From VSJD01 sp041653875 (GTDB taxonomy: Bacteria > Verrucomicrobiota > Kiritimatiellia > JAAZAB01), in assembly GCA_041653875.1 (NCBI GenBank), contig JBAZEM010000010.1, positions 14,565 through 78,564 of the forward strand: DNA of 64,000 nt. Reading direction: 5' to 3'. The first letter of the stretch is position 1. Every line of letters begins with the position of its first letter. This document shows positions 56,238 through 64,000 of the stretch, piece after piece. The translations under genes and the position numbers were made by a program. The notes below the pieces were generated by a model. That model worked only from the letters and a program-made list of their open reading frames with translations, made no database searches and had not been told where the DNA came from.

Positions 56238-57971
56238 TTAATGCTTCGTTTCGGTTTTTACTTGCTGAATAAACGCCGCCACGCTCAAGGCCCCCTGGTC
56301 GCCGCCGGCGCGGCGGCGCACGGAGACGGTTCCGGCCTCCGCTTCCTTCGGGCCGAGGATGAGCATATAAGGGATTTTTTCCAGCTGCGCATTGCGAATC
56401 TTGGCGCCCAACTTGCCGGCCCCCTCGTCCACCGTCACGCGCAGGTCGGCGGCGCGGAGCGTCGCGGCGATCTGCCGGGCGGTCTCGACCTGCTTGTCGG
56501 TGAGCGGCAGGATGCGGACCTGCTCCGGCGCGAGCCACAACGGGAATGCGCCGCCGTAATGTTCGATCAGGATCCCGAAAAAACGTTCCAAACTGCCGAG
56601 CAGGGCGCGGTGCACCATGTAAGGCCGGTGCGGTTGGCCGTCTTCGCCGACGTAGGTGATATCGAAGCGCTCGGACATGTTGAAATCGAACTGGATGGTG
56701 GTTAGTTGCCACTCGCGGCCGATGGCGTCCTTGATTTTTAAATCCACTTTCGGGCCGTAGAACGCGCCGCCGCCCTCGTCCACCGTGTAGGCCAGGCCCT
56801 CGGCCTTGAGCGCTTGTTCGAGCGAGGCGGTCGCCTGGGTCCAGCGCTCCCCGGCCCCGATGGCCTTGGCCGGGCGCGTGGAGAGGTAGGCCGAAATTTC
56901 GGTGAAGCCGAAGGCCTTTAAAAAGAAAAGCGCAAAACGGATGGTCCGCTCGATTTCCGCCTCGATCTGGTCGGGAGCGCAGAAAAGATGGGCGTCGTCC
57001 TGGGTGAACCCGCGCACCCGCAAAAGCCCTTGCAGGGTCCCCGCCTTCTCGTAACGATAAACCGTGCCCAATTCTGCCCAGCGCAGGGGCAGGTCGCGGT
57101 AGGAGCGCAGTTGCGACTTGTAAATCTGGATGTGAAAGGGGCAGTTCATCGGCTTGAGGAAATACTGGAGTTCGTCGATCTCCATGGGGGCGTACATGCT
57201 TTCGCGGTAAAACCCCAGGTGGCCCGATGTTTCCCACAGGAGCGAACGCCCGATGTGCGGTGTGTAAAGCAGTTCGTAGCCGCCGCGGAAATGCTCCCGG
57301 TGCCAGAAGTCCTCGATAAGAGAACGGATGCGCGCGCCCTTGGGATGCCAGTGGATCAGGCCGGGACCGACTTCCTCATGCATGCTGAAGAGGTCCAGTT
57401 CGCGGCCTAACTTGCGGTGGTCGCGCTTGCGGGCTTCTTCCAGGAGGTCGAGTTGCGCCTGCAAGGCTTCGGCCGATTCCGCCACGATCCCGTAAATCCG
57501 CTGCAGCATGGGGTTGGTTTCAATGCCCCGATAGTAGGAGCCCGCCACGGAGAGCAGTTTGAAGGCCGGGATTGCGCCGGTGGCGCCCAAGTGCGGGCCG
57601 CGGCAGAGATCGCTGAAATCGCCGCAACGGTAGAAACTGATGGGTTCGCCCTCGGGAATATCGGCCAGGCGCTCGAGCTTGTAACGCTGGCCCTTGAGCG
57701 CCAGCGCGGCTTCGGCGCGGGTCATTTCCACGCGCTCGAACGGCAGATTGGCGGCAATCAGACGGGCCATTTCCGCCTCGATGCGGGCAAAATCTTCCGG
57801 GGCAAACCGGTGGGGCAGGTCGAAATCGTAGTAGAAGCCGTCCGCTGTGGCCGGCCCAATATCGAACTGAACATTCTCGAATAGCCGCATGACGGCGGCC
57901 GCCATGACATGCGCCGTGCTGTGGCGCACACGTTCTAAATCCAAAGGTAAAATCTCCTTTTCGTAAAACAA
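56238..57971 (-). CDS. thrS: Threonyl-tRNA synthetase without TGS domain
   Basis: Charges tRNA-Thr. The editing domain is present (HSTAHVMA with the HxxxH pair, and SDLCRGPHL). The catalytic domain has zinc ligands in MNCPFHIQ, QDDAHLF and VHRALLGSLERF, and the anticodon-binding domain is present. At 577 residues it lacks the N-terminal TGS domain that most bacterial ThrRS carry; the protein begins a few residues before HSTAH. Start is TTG 57971 or, better spaced from AAGGAG, TTG 57944. Directly upstream of infC, a widely conserved order. Confidence 0.95.
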   Translation of the reverse strand: MFYEKEILPLDLERVRHSTAHVMAAAVMRLFENVQFDIGPATADGFYYDFDLPHRFAPEDFARIEAEMARLIAANLPFERVEMTRAEAALALKGQRYKLERLADIPEGEPISFYRCGDFSDLCRGPHLGATGAIPAFKLLSVAGSYYRGIETNPMLQRIYGIVAESAEALQAQLDLLEEARKRDHRKLGRELDLFSMHEEVGPGLIHWHPKGARIRSLIEDFWHREHFRGGYELLYTPHIGRSLLWETSGHLGFYRESMYAPMEIDELQYFLKPMNCPFHIQIYKSQLRSYRDLPLRWAELGTVYRYEKAGTLQGLLRVRGFTQDDAHLFCAPDQIEAEIERTIRFALFFLKAFGFTEISAYLSTRPAKAIGAGERWTQATASLEQALKAEGLAYTVDEGGGAFYGPKVDLKIKDAIGREWQLTTIQFDFNMSERFDITYVGEDGQPHRPYMVHRALLGSLERFFGILIEHYGGAFPLWLAPEQVRILPLTDKQVETARQIAATLRAADLRVTVDEGAGKLGAKIRNAQLEKIPYMLILGPKEAEAGTVSVRRRAGGDQGALSVAAFIQQVKTETKH

Positions 57972-58139
57972 GCCCTTGTTGACAAAGCCGCTGCGCCGGT
58001 CTTCGCCTCACTCCGGCTATCGATGCCTTGCCGCACTCTGACGTTGTAAGAACGCCTATGAATGTAGCATGTGCCCAATAACATGTCAATGCGCCGAACA
58101 TCTCGGCACGGGCGCTTGCCGCCCGGCAGTGAATCATTT

Positions 58140-58829
58140 ATGCTGGATCCTATGAACATTAAAGATTTGGCGCCGGTCATGCGTATCCTTAAGCGGGAAT
58201 ACGAAAAAAAACGGATGCCCGTTGCGGAACTGGTTCAGGCGCACACCAACGATCCATTCCAGGTCCTGGTGGCGACAATTCTGAGCGCCCGTACGCTGGA
58301 CCAAACCACGGCGGCGGCTTGCCGTAAACTTTTTGGGGTGGTCCGTAACCTGGAAGACCTCCGGCGCATTCCGCGTTTGCGGCTGGAACGCCTGATCTAT
58401 CCGGTCGGGTTTTACCGGACCAAGTCCAAATTGCTTAAGAAACTTCCAGGCGCGGTGGCCGCTCAATTTAATGGCATCATCCCCGCCACGGTGGAAGATT
58501 TGATCCGCCTGCCGGGTGTCGGCCGCAAGACGGCCAACCTTGTGGCGGCCGTGGCGTTCGACAAGCCGGCGATTTGCGTGGATGTCCACGTGCGCCGTAT
58601 CGTCAATCGCTGGGGCCTGATCCGCGCGCGCGCGCCCCTGCAAACGGAGATGGTCTTGCGCCGCCGGTTGCCGGTGAAATACTGGCGGGTATTCAACGCT
58701 TACATAGTGTCCTTCGGCCAGAGCGTGTGCCGTCCGGTGCGCCCGCATTGCGGCGCATGTCCCCTTTACGCGCCGTGCGCGCGGGTGGGAGTCAAACCGG
58801 GAAACGTGTCCAGCCGCACAGTGCGATAA
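58140..58829 (+). CDS. nth: Endonuclease III
   Basis: DNA glycosylase/AP lyase that removes oxidised pyrimidines. The 229-residue protein has the helix-hairpin-helix RLPGVGRKTANLVAAVAF with catalytic Lys, the catalytic Asp in CVDVHVRRIVNRWG, and the C-terminal [4Fe-4S] motif C-x6-C-x2-C-x5-C in CRPVRPHCGACPLYAPC. ATG 58140 or ATG 58152 are both plausible starts. Divergent from thrS. Confidence 0.95.
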   Translation: MLDPMNIKDLAPVMRILKREYEKKRMPVAELVQAHTNDPFQVLVATILSARTLDQTTAAACRKLFGVVRNLEDLRRIPRLRLERLIYPVGFYRTKSKLLKKLPGAVAAQFNGIIPATVEDLIRLPGVGRKTANLVAAVAFDKPAICVDVHVRRIVNRWGLIRARAPLQTEMVLRRRLPVKYWRVFNAYIVSFGQSVCRPVRPHCGACPLYAPCARVGVKPGNVSSRTVR

Positions 58830-59026
58830 TGGAATTTGCCCGCCATGCAACTGCGGCGCTTAACGCTCATTTCGCGCCTGTCCCGTCGACCAGGCGCCGA
58901 CTTCCCGTGTGCAAAGATACTGTTTTTAAGTGCAAATATACAATCGATTTATGTTGAGTTATTTTCCCGCCTAAGCTACCTTATACTTAACTTAAAGGTG
59001 TGTCTCGAACATTCAGGAGATTTCGC

Positions 59027-62000
59027 ATGAGCGCAAAACTGCTTGATGGTTCCGCGACTTTCCGTCCCGCGCGCTTCCGAAAAACCGCGCCCAACCGGCC
59101 GGCGTTTTTGGCGAAGGCCGTGGCGTTGGGGCTGATCGCTCTGTTCGGCGGCGCCGGCGCCGCGTTGGCGGGCACCAATGGGCCTTTCACCGCCGTGCGG
59201 GCCGACCACGCCAATTTGCCGACGATCGTGGTGGCCGACAACATGGTTGTGTACACGCCGACCGGGGCGGCCACCAACCTGAATTTGTCGGGGGACATCA
59301 CCAACCTGACCGCCAGAGGATTAGCGCGTACTAGCACATCGCAGGGGGTGACCGTATGGTCGGCGGTTAAATATTTGAGCGATGGTATTTATCAGATGAC
59401 CGGCCAGCGCTTGCCGGTGGCGAGTCATAACACCTACCCGCTTAACAACGCCATCATGCTGACCACGCTGGAGGCGCTGACCAACTCGCCCAACGCGCCG
59501 GCGGACGTGGTGAGCAAGGCCAAGGCCGCGCTGATCGACGACTTGGACGATCCTTACACGAAACTTTATGATCGGAGCGAGGCGTTTTATATCCACACGG
59601 AAGCCTCGGGCATCTATATAGTGGCGAATAATTTCAGCGGCCTGGGTCATGCCGTGGTCGAATTGCTGGAAGGCGGCCATGCCGTCCCCGGCTATCAAAT
59701 CGGGTACGAGACCCTCGGCATGGGGCCGAATTGGACCTATACGCCAAACTTTACCGCCAAATATTTGATATTTAACATGGAATATTCCAGTCATCCCGGT
59801 TTTTATTTGCGGGTCATAGCGCCGGAGTGGGGTGCGGCCGGCGGGATGGGCACGATCTCGTACGGTTATCTTAAGGGCGCGGATAATGACGGCAACGGCC
59901 TGCATGCGCCCGATGAGCCCGTGGAAGTCAGCTACGACCATTGGCAGAGAGGTCTCCGTGTGGCGAACCAAAATCAATCGATGCCGAATCCCCCCAGCCA
60001 GGGGGGGATATTTCCCCTGCCCATTCTCGACGACATGGTTGCCAGGCGCTCCACGAAAGGATTGATTGCCCCGGTCCAGTATGGATTGTATGCCAACCGG
60101 CCGGCGGCATCTTCCAACAATTTGTACACGATTTATTTCGCCACCGACCGCCCCGCCACCGCGACCAACGCAATCGCTTGGTGCGTCGGGTCCGGCGCAA
60201 ACTATTACTGGTTTGAAACCCCCTTGAACGGCGTTCGGTCGCATGTCGATTTATCGGTGCCGGAGGTGCGAGCGATCTTTTTTGAAAGAATGAAAAAACA
60301 GGCGGAAGCGTTCTGGGTGAGTCATCCCGGCCAGATTTACTCGGTGAACGTCGAGCCTGGGGATGCCGGTCCCGACGATGACCTCTTCGTGAGATGCACG
60401 GCGTATAAGAACTGGTATCCTGAGTATCGTCAGGCTGAGGGCCAGCCGTGGGGGCCTTACGCGCTCAGCGGAAGCCCGGTCGCTCCCGTGCCGAACCAGA
60501 CGACCGAAAGCTGGTGGTGGAATCCGGCGGACCCCGCGCATCCGGATTCAGCCAACGCCTATTCCGACACACTCATGGCGTTTAATAACTGGCTGTTGAG
60601 GGAGTTCGACAAATACGTTGACAGTCTCCCCGCCACGAACCGGCTGTCGGGCGGCATTTCCAAGAAGAACTTGGTCATCACCTCGTCTCTCAGTTACTTT
60701 TTTCATGACGTGCCGCCCAACTTCAACCTTGATCGGCGCGTGCGTGTGACGGCGGCCTTCTTTTGGCAGCATCGTGGCAAGGGTAAGTGGGTGGGTGTCC
60801 AGTCGTACACCGCTGTTGTGAAGGCTTTTTCGATGCTGTCGCATCAGCCGGGCATCAGGTATTTTTTAACGTCCCAAAGCCTCTACTCCGATTGGGGGGT
60901 AGGCGCCATCTGGGGGGGGACGCCGCTCCGCGCCATTTACGATCTCATGGCGCCCTTATACGAGGCTGGTTGCAAGGGCATATCCATCCAGATGGACTTT
61001 AATTTCGGTAAGACGGGGCTGGATTATTATCTCTACTCCAAGCTGCTGTGGGAGCCAACGCTCACCATGGACCAGCTTGAGGCCTTGCGTACCCGCTGGA
61101 TCAGCCGCGCCTATGGCGCCAATGCCGCCGGCGTGATGAAGCAATACTACGATTACACGGAGGCTGGAACTTTCCTCAACACGCCAAACGCCCGCGGACG
61201 CGCGATGAACTTTATCCAGCAGGCCGATGCGCTGGTGGCGCCGGGCAGCGCCGAACAGCGGCGCCTGGATGACCTCAAGCAATTCTGGTATTATTATTAC
61301 TTGCAGGACATCGGCGCCGACGCCTCCTCCCAGGAATTGAGGGAATTCATGTGGAAGGGGCAGATGTCCTATATGAATCCCCTGTTCACGTTCCTGCATT
61401 ATACGTTCAAGGATGCTACTTTTTTTGGGACTGAACGAGTTGCGGGTCTCAATTATTATAACACTAATTCAACGCCGCCTTTCATCGCGGCGGCGCATTA
61501 TGAACCGAGCGAAACGGCGGGTTGGTGGGCGAACGTGGTCAGGCACTGGCCGATGACGCCGGTCAATGAATTTGACAATGCCGTGCTGGCTGACGGCACG
61601 CATGGCTCGGACGTTGATCTCAACGACCTGGTCGGCGTCCAGCAGTTTCGCACCAACGCGCCGGCGGGCTGCCTGAACTACCTCAATTGGTATTGTCGCC
61701 CCAATCCGTTGACCCGGGCCAATCAGGCGGGCGACGTCATCGGCTTCCAGGTTTACTGGGCTGACACCAACGCGGACGTCCGTTGCTTCTCATATGGCGT
61801 CAACCGCTGGGACGCCGCGCGTCAGCAATGGACGAACGTATATAACGGCTCTGCGAATTCAGTTTCTACCACCGGCGCCGTGTTTGTCACAACGGACGAC
61901 CCTGCGGGCCGCTGTAAACGCGTTGTGGTAAACTATACGGCGCCTGTGGCCGGTGTCTATCGCTTCGATTTGGGTGCGATTCGCGCTATTAATAAACCAG

Positions 62001-64000
62001 ACGACCTTATAATATACAATGTAAAAGCGTCAACATTGGACTACGATCTTGCCGGCAACACGATGTCGGGCGCCTCGATCCCGCAGGGGTTTACTTGTAA
62101 CAGACGCACTGACACTGGGCAGGGCTACGTCTATTTTTATATTCCCAAAGGCACGCCCAGCTTGGATTTGGAAGTTTGGGCTTCGACGGGTTACAAGGGT
62201 ATTGAGCTTTACACCGGTCTGCCGGGCAATGGCAACTGGACGCCGACTCGAACCGTGGATATCACTACGCTCGGAACCTACCGGATAGCGCTCAATCCCG
62301 GCGAAGCCGGCTCAGTTGCCCGGATCAAGCAAGTCGCTTTTCAGTTCCCGCAGTTTTACTCGATCCCGCTGTTGTGGGCGATGTCGCCCTCGCTCCTGAT
62401 GGTTCCCAGGGCCATCGCGGTGGCCGACGGTCTGACGCCCTATACCGGCGCGCCCGTCATTTTGACGCCGCCGACGAACTTGGTGGTGTCGGGCGGCCAG
62501 CCGGCGACGTTGCGTGTGGCCGCCGTCGGGATGGGCGCGTTGACCTATCAGTGGCGCAAGAACGGGGTGAACATAGCCGGGGCGACCGCGGCCAATTACA
62601 CAACCCCGGCGATAACGGCGGCCGATAACGGCGCGGCGTACAGCGTGGTGGTGGCGAACGCATTCGGCAGCGCGACCAGTTCGAGTGCGATCCTGACGGT
62701 GAAGACCGTGCCGGCCATCGCGGTCCAGCCGGCGGGCAAGGCGGTGACGGTGGGGCAGACGGCGGCCTTCAGCGTGACGGCCACCGGGCAGGCGCCCCTG
62801 GCGTATCAGTGGCGCAAGAACGGGACGAACATCGCCGGGGCCACGGCCTCCAGCTATACGACGCCGGCGACGGTGGCTGGCGATAATGGCGCAAAATTCA
62901 GCGTGGTGGTGACGAACACGCTCGGCAGTGCGACCAGCGCGAATGCGACCTTGACGGTAAATTCCACCGCGCCCGTGATCACGGTCCAACCGGTAAATAA
63001 GACGGTGACGGCCGGCTATGCGGCGGCGTTCAGCGTGACGGCCACCGGATTGGCGCCCTTGAAGTATCAGTGGCGCCGGAACGGGGCGAATATTGCCGCG
63101 GCGACCAACTCCAGTTACACGACGCCGGCGACGGTCTCGGGTGACAACGGCGCGGCGTTCAGCGTGGTGGTGTTGAACTCGTTCGGCAGTGTGGTGAGCG
63201 CGAATGCGACCTTGACGGTGAATTCCGCGCCGCCGGCGATCACGGCCCAGCCGACGAACCTGACGGTGACAGGCGGCCAGACGGCGGTGTTCAAGGTGAC
63301 GGCGAGCGGAATGACGCCCTTGGCATACCAGTGGCGCAGAAACGGGGTGAGCATTCCCGGCGCCACGGCGGCGGCTTACACGACGCCGGCGACGGTCTCG
63401 GGGGATAATGGCGCGTGGTTCGGCGTGGTGGTGACGAATGCGGCGGGCATCGTGGTGAGCGCGAATGCGATGCTGACGGTGAATTCCGTGCCGCCGACGA
63501 TCACGGCCCAGCCGGTGAGCAAGACGGTGACGGCCTATTTTCAGACGGCGACGTTCGGCGTTATCGCCGCCGGGACGGCGCCATTCACGTATCAGTGGCG
63601 CAGGAACGGCGTGAATATTTCCGGGGCGACCTCATCCAGTTACACGACTCCGATAACGGTGGGAACCGATAATGGCGCAAAATATAGCGTGGTGGTGGCG
63701 AACGCGGCGGGCAACGTGACCAGCGCGGATGCGACCCTGACGGTGAATTCCGCGCCGCCGGCGATCACGGACCAGCCGATGAACCGGTCGGTGACGGCGG
63801 GCCAGACGGCGGCGTTCAGCGTGACGGCGGTCGGGACGACGCCTTTGACCTATCAGTGGCGCAAGAACGGCGTGAACATCGCCGGGGCCACGGCGGCAAG
63901 CTACACGACGCCGGCGACGACGGTGCTTGGCGATAACGGCGCGAAGTATAGCGTGAAGGTGACGAACGCGCGCGGCAGTGTGACGAGCGTGGATGCGACC
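59027..64000 (+). CDS. Very large secreted DUF4838-like protein with tandem Ig-like repeats (open at window end)
   Basis: An open frame of at least 1658 codons with no stop before the window edge. A Sec signal peptide with a long n-region ends GGAGAALAG. Residues 60-830 look like a DUF4838-type glycoside-hydrolase-related core: an N-terminal part, NVEPGDAGPDDD, RVRVTAAFFWQHRGKG, a WGGTPLRAIYDL region and KLLWEPTLTMDQLEALRTRW. A beta-rich region follows to about 1140, with possible carbohydrate-binding function. From 62450 on there are six Ig-like repeats with TYQWRKNGVNIAGAT and YTTPATV. AGGAGA precedes ATG 59027. Probably a cell-surface or secreted polysaccharide-active enzyme. Confidence 0.85.
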   Translation, partial: MSAKLLDGSATFRPARFRKTAPNRPAFLAKAVALGLIALFGGAGAALAGTNGPFTAVRADHANLPTIVVADNMVVYTPTGAATNLNLSGDITNLTARGLARTSTSQGVTVWSAVKYLSDGIYQMTGQRLPVASHNTYPLNNAIMLTTLEALTNSPNAPADVVSKAKAALIDDLDDPYTKLYDRSEAFYIHTEASGIYIVANNFSGLGHAVVELLEGGHAVPGYQIGYETLGMGPNWTYTPNFTAKYLIFNMEYSSHPGFYLRVIAPEWGAAGGMGTISYGYLKGADNDGNGLHAPDEPVEVSYDHWQRGLRVANQNQSMPNPPSQGGIFPLPILDDMVARRSTKGLIAPVQYGLYANRPAASSNNLYTIYFATDRPATATNAIAWCVGSGANYYWFETPLNGVRSHVDLSVPEVRAIFFERMKKQAEAFWVSHPGQIYSVNVEPGDAGPDDDLFVRCTAYKNWYPEYRQAEGQPWGPYALSGSPVAPVPNQTTESWWWNPADPAHPDSANAYSDTLMAFNNWLLREFDKYVDSLPATNRLSGGISKKNLVITSSLSYFFHDVPPNFNLDRRVRVTAAFFWQHRGKGKWVGVQSYTAVVKAFSMLSHQPGIRYFLTSQSLYSDWGVGAIWGGTPLRAIYDLMAPLYEAGCKGISIQMDFNFGKTGLDYYLYSKLLWEPTLTMDQLEALRTRWISRAYGANAAGVMKQYYDYTEAGTFLNTPNARGRAMNFIQQADALVAPGSAEQRRLDDLKQFWYYYYLQDIGADASSQELREFMWKGQMSYMNPLFTFLHYTFKDATFFGTERVAGLNYYNTNSTPPFIAAAHYEPSETAGWWANVVRHWPMTPVNEFDNAVLADGTHGSDVDLNDLVGVQQFRTNAPAGCLNYLNWYCRPNPLTRANQAGDVIGFQVYWADTNADVRCFSYGVNRWDAARQQWTNVYNGSANSVSTTGAVFVTTDDPAGRCKRVVVNYTAPVAGVYRFDLGAIRAINKPDDLIIYNVKASTLDYDLAGNTMSGASIPQGFTCNRRTDTGQGYVYFYIPKGTPSLDLEVWASTGYKGIELYTGLPGNGNWTPTRTVDITTLGTYRIALNPGEAGSVARIKQVAFQFPQFYSIPLLWAMSPSLLMVPRAIAVADGLTPYTGAPVILTPPTNLVVSGGQPATLRVAAVGMGALTYQWRKNGVNIAGATAANYTTPAITAADNGAAYSVVVANAFGSATSSSAILTVKTVPAIAVQPAGKAVTVGQTAAFSVTATGQAPLAYQWRKNGTNIAGATASSYTTPATVAGDNGAKFSVVVTNTLGSATSANATLTVNSTAPVITVQPVNKTVTAGYAAAFSVTATGLAPLKYQWRRNGANIAAATNSSYTTPATVSGDNGAAFSVVVLNSFGSVVSANATLTVNSAPPAITAQPTNLTVTGGQTAVFKVTASGMTPLAYQWRRNGVSIPGATAAAYTTPATVSGDNGAWFGVVVTNAAGIVVSANAMLTVNSVPPTITAQPVSKTVTAYFQTATFGVIAAGTAPFTYQWRRNGVNISGATSSSYTTPITVGTDNGAKYSVVVANAAGNVTSADATLTVNSAPPAITDQPMNRSVTAGQTAAFSVTAVGTTPLTYQWRKNGVNIAGATAASYTTPATTVLGDNGAKYSVKVTNARGSVTSVDAT
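62450..64000 (+). repeat. Tandem Ig-like domain repeats, units of 258-264 bp
   Basis: The core codons TAT/TAC-CAG-TGG-CGC recur at 62546, 62804, 63065, 63326, 63590 and 63851, all in frame. Spacing is 86-88 codons, one Ig-like domain each. DNA identity between units is high, so the array may expand or contract by recombination, and assemblies may collapse it. Confidence 0.9.

Noticed and set aside
59987..60010. CCCCCC...GGGGGG palindrome inside the DUF4838-like gene as a terminator or frameshift site
   Set aside because: The reading frame continues normally (PPSQGG) on both sides and no U-tract follows. Possibly a small inserted repeat but not a gene end.
62450..64000. Regularly spaced repeats considered as a CRISPR-like array
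   Set aside because: Units are about 260 bp, coding and in frame, with Ig-like translation. Not direct repeats with spacers.

Overview
This is a GC-rich bacterial chromosome segment of 64 kb with dense coding on both strands and no rRNA, tRNA, CRISPR array, insertion sequence or phage genes that I could recognise. The lineage cannot be fixed from the sequence alone. The tandem Ig-like repeats on a DUF4838-type secreted protein, the FG-GAP/SGNH secreted fusion, the non-proteobacterial gene order and the many dispersed hairpin repeats suggest a PVC-group bacterium, possibly Kiritimatiellota or Verrucomicrobiota. I hold that assignment loosely.

Layout. 1-4.5 kb: end of an ABC transporter ATPase, then housekeeping genes pdxJ, acpS, a bifunctional NAD(P)H-hydrate repair enzyme and rsmA. 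4.8-8.7 kb: an arsenic cluster with a small Fe-S protein, arsR, arsC, ACR3 exporter, arsM and a DJ-1/PfpI protein. 8.8-11.7 kb: a radical SAM protein and dusB on the minus strand. 11.9-17.8 kb: a signalling operon in which two closely related PAS histidine kinases bracket two response regulators and an FGGY sugar kinase. 18.2-22.5 kb: a TonB/ExbD/ExbB system, then nifS-nifU for Fe-S assembly. 22.7-32 kb: surE, a large secreted phosphoesterase/hydrolase fusion, cobS, two small membrane proteins, a purH lacking its cyclohydrolase half, a flavin reductase-like protein and a MATE exporter. 32.1-44.2 kb: an RND efflux operon whose adaptor gene is separated from its pump and outer-membrane genes by about 6 kb of small, lower-GC genes (toxin-antitoxin pairs, DUF2442, DUF4160, a signal peptidase, a SIMPL protein). 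This block carries attC-like repeats and resembles an integron cassette cluster without an integrase. 45-52.3 kb: a toxin-antitoxin pair divergent from a second RND efflux operon, whose first gene is a continuous MarR-regulator/outer-membrane-lipoprotein fusion. 52.4-58.8 kb: a glycosyltransferase, a radical SAM protein, a HEAT/zinc/nuclease-like protein, infC (probable AUU start), thrS (without a TGS domain) and nth. 59.0-64.0 kb: one very long secreted protein with a DUF4838-like core and at least six Ig-like repeats that runs off the window. It is open through the window end.

The most unusual feature is spread across the window: a set of REP-like palindromic elements. Many carry GTAG or CTAC at the edge of a hairpin. 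Several consist of two hairpins in inverted orientation whose loops are complementary while their stems differ by paired (compensatory) changes. Some supply stop codons or protein ends, one has been inserted in frame into a lipoprotein signal peptide, and one consists of two perfectly matched inverted repeats interleaved as A-B-A'-B'. Next in interest are the MarR-outer-membrane-factor fusion, the cassette-like island splitting the first RND operon, and a signal peptidase with Thr in place of the nucleophilic Ser.

All family names rest on motif recognition by eye. No database search was run.
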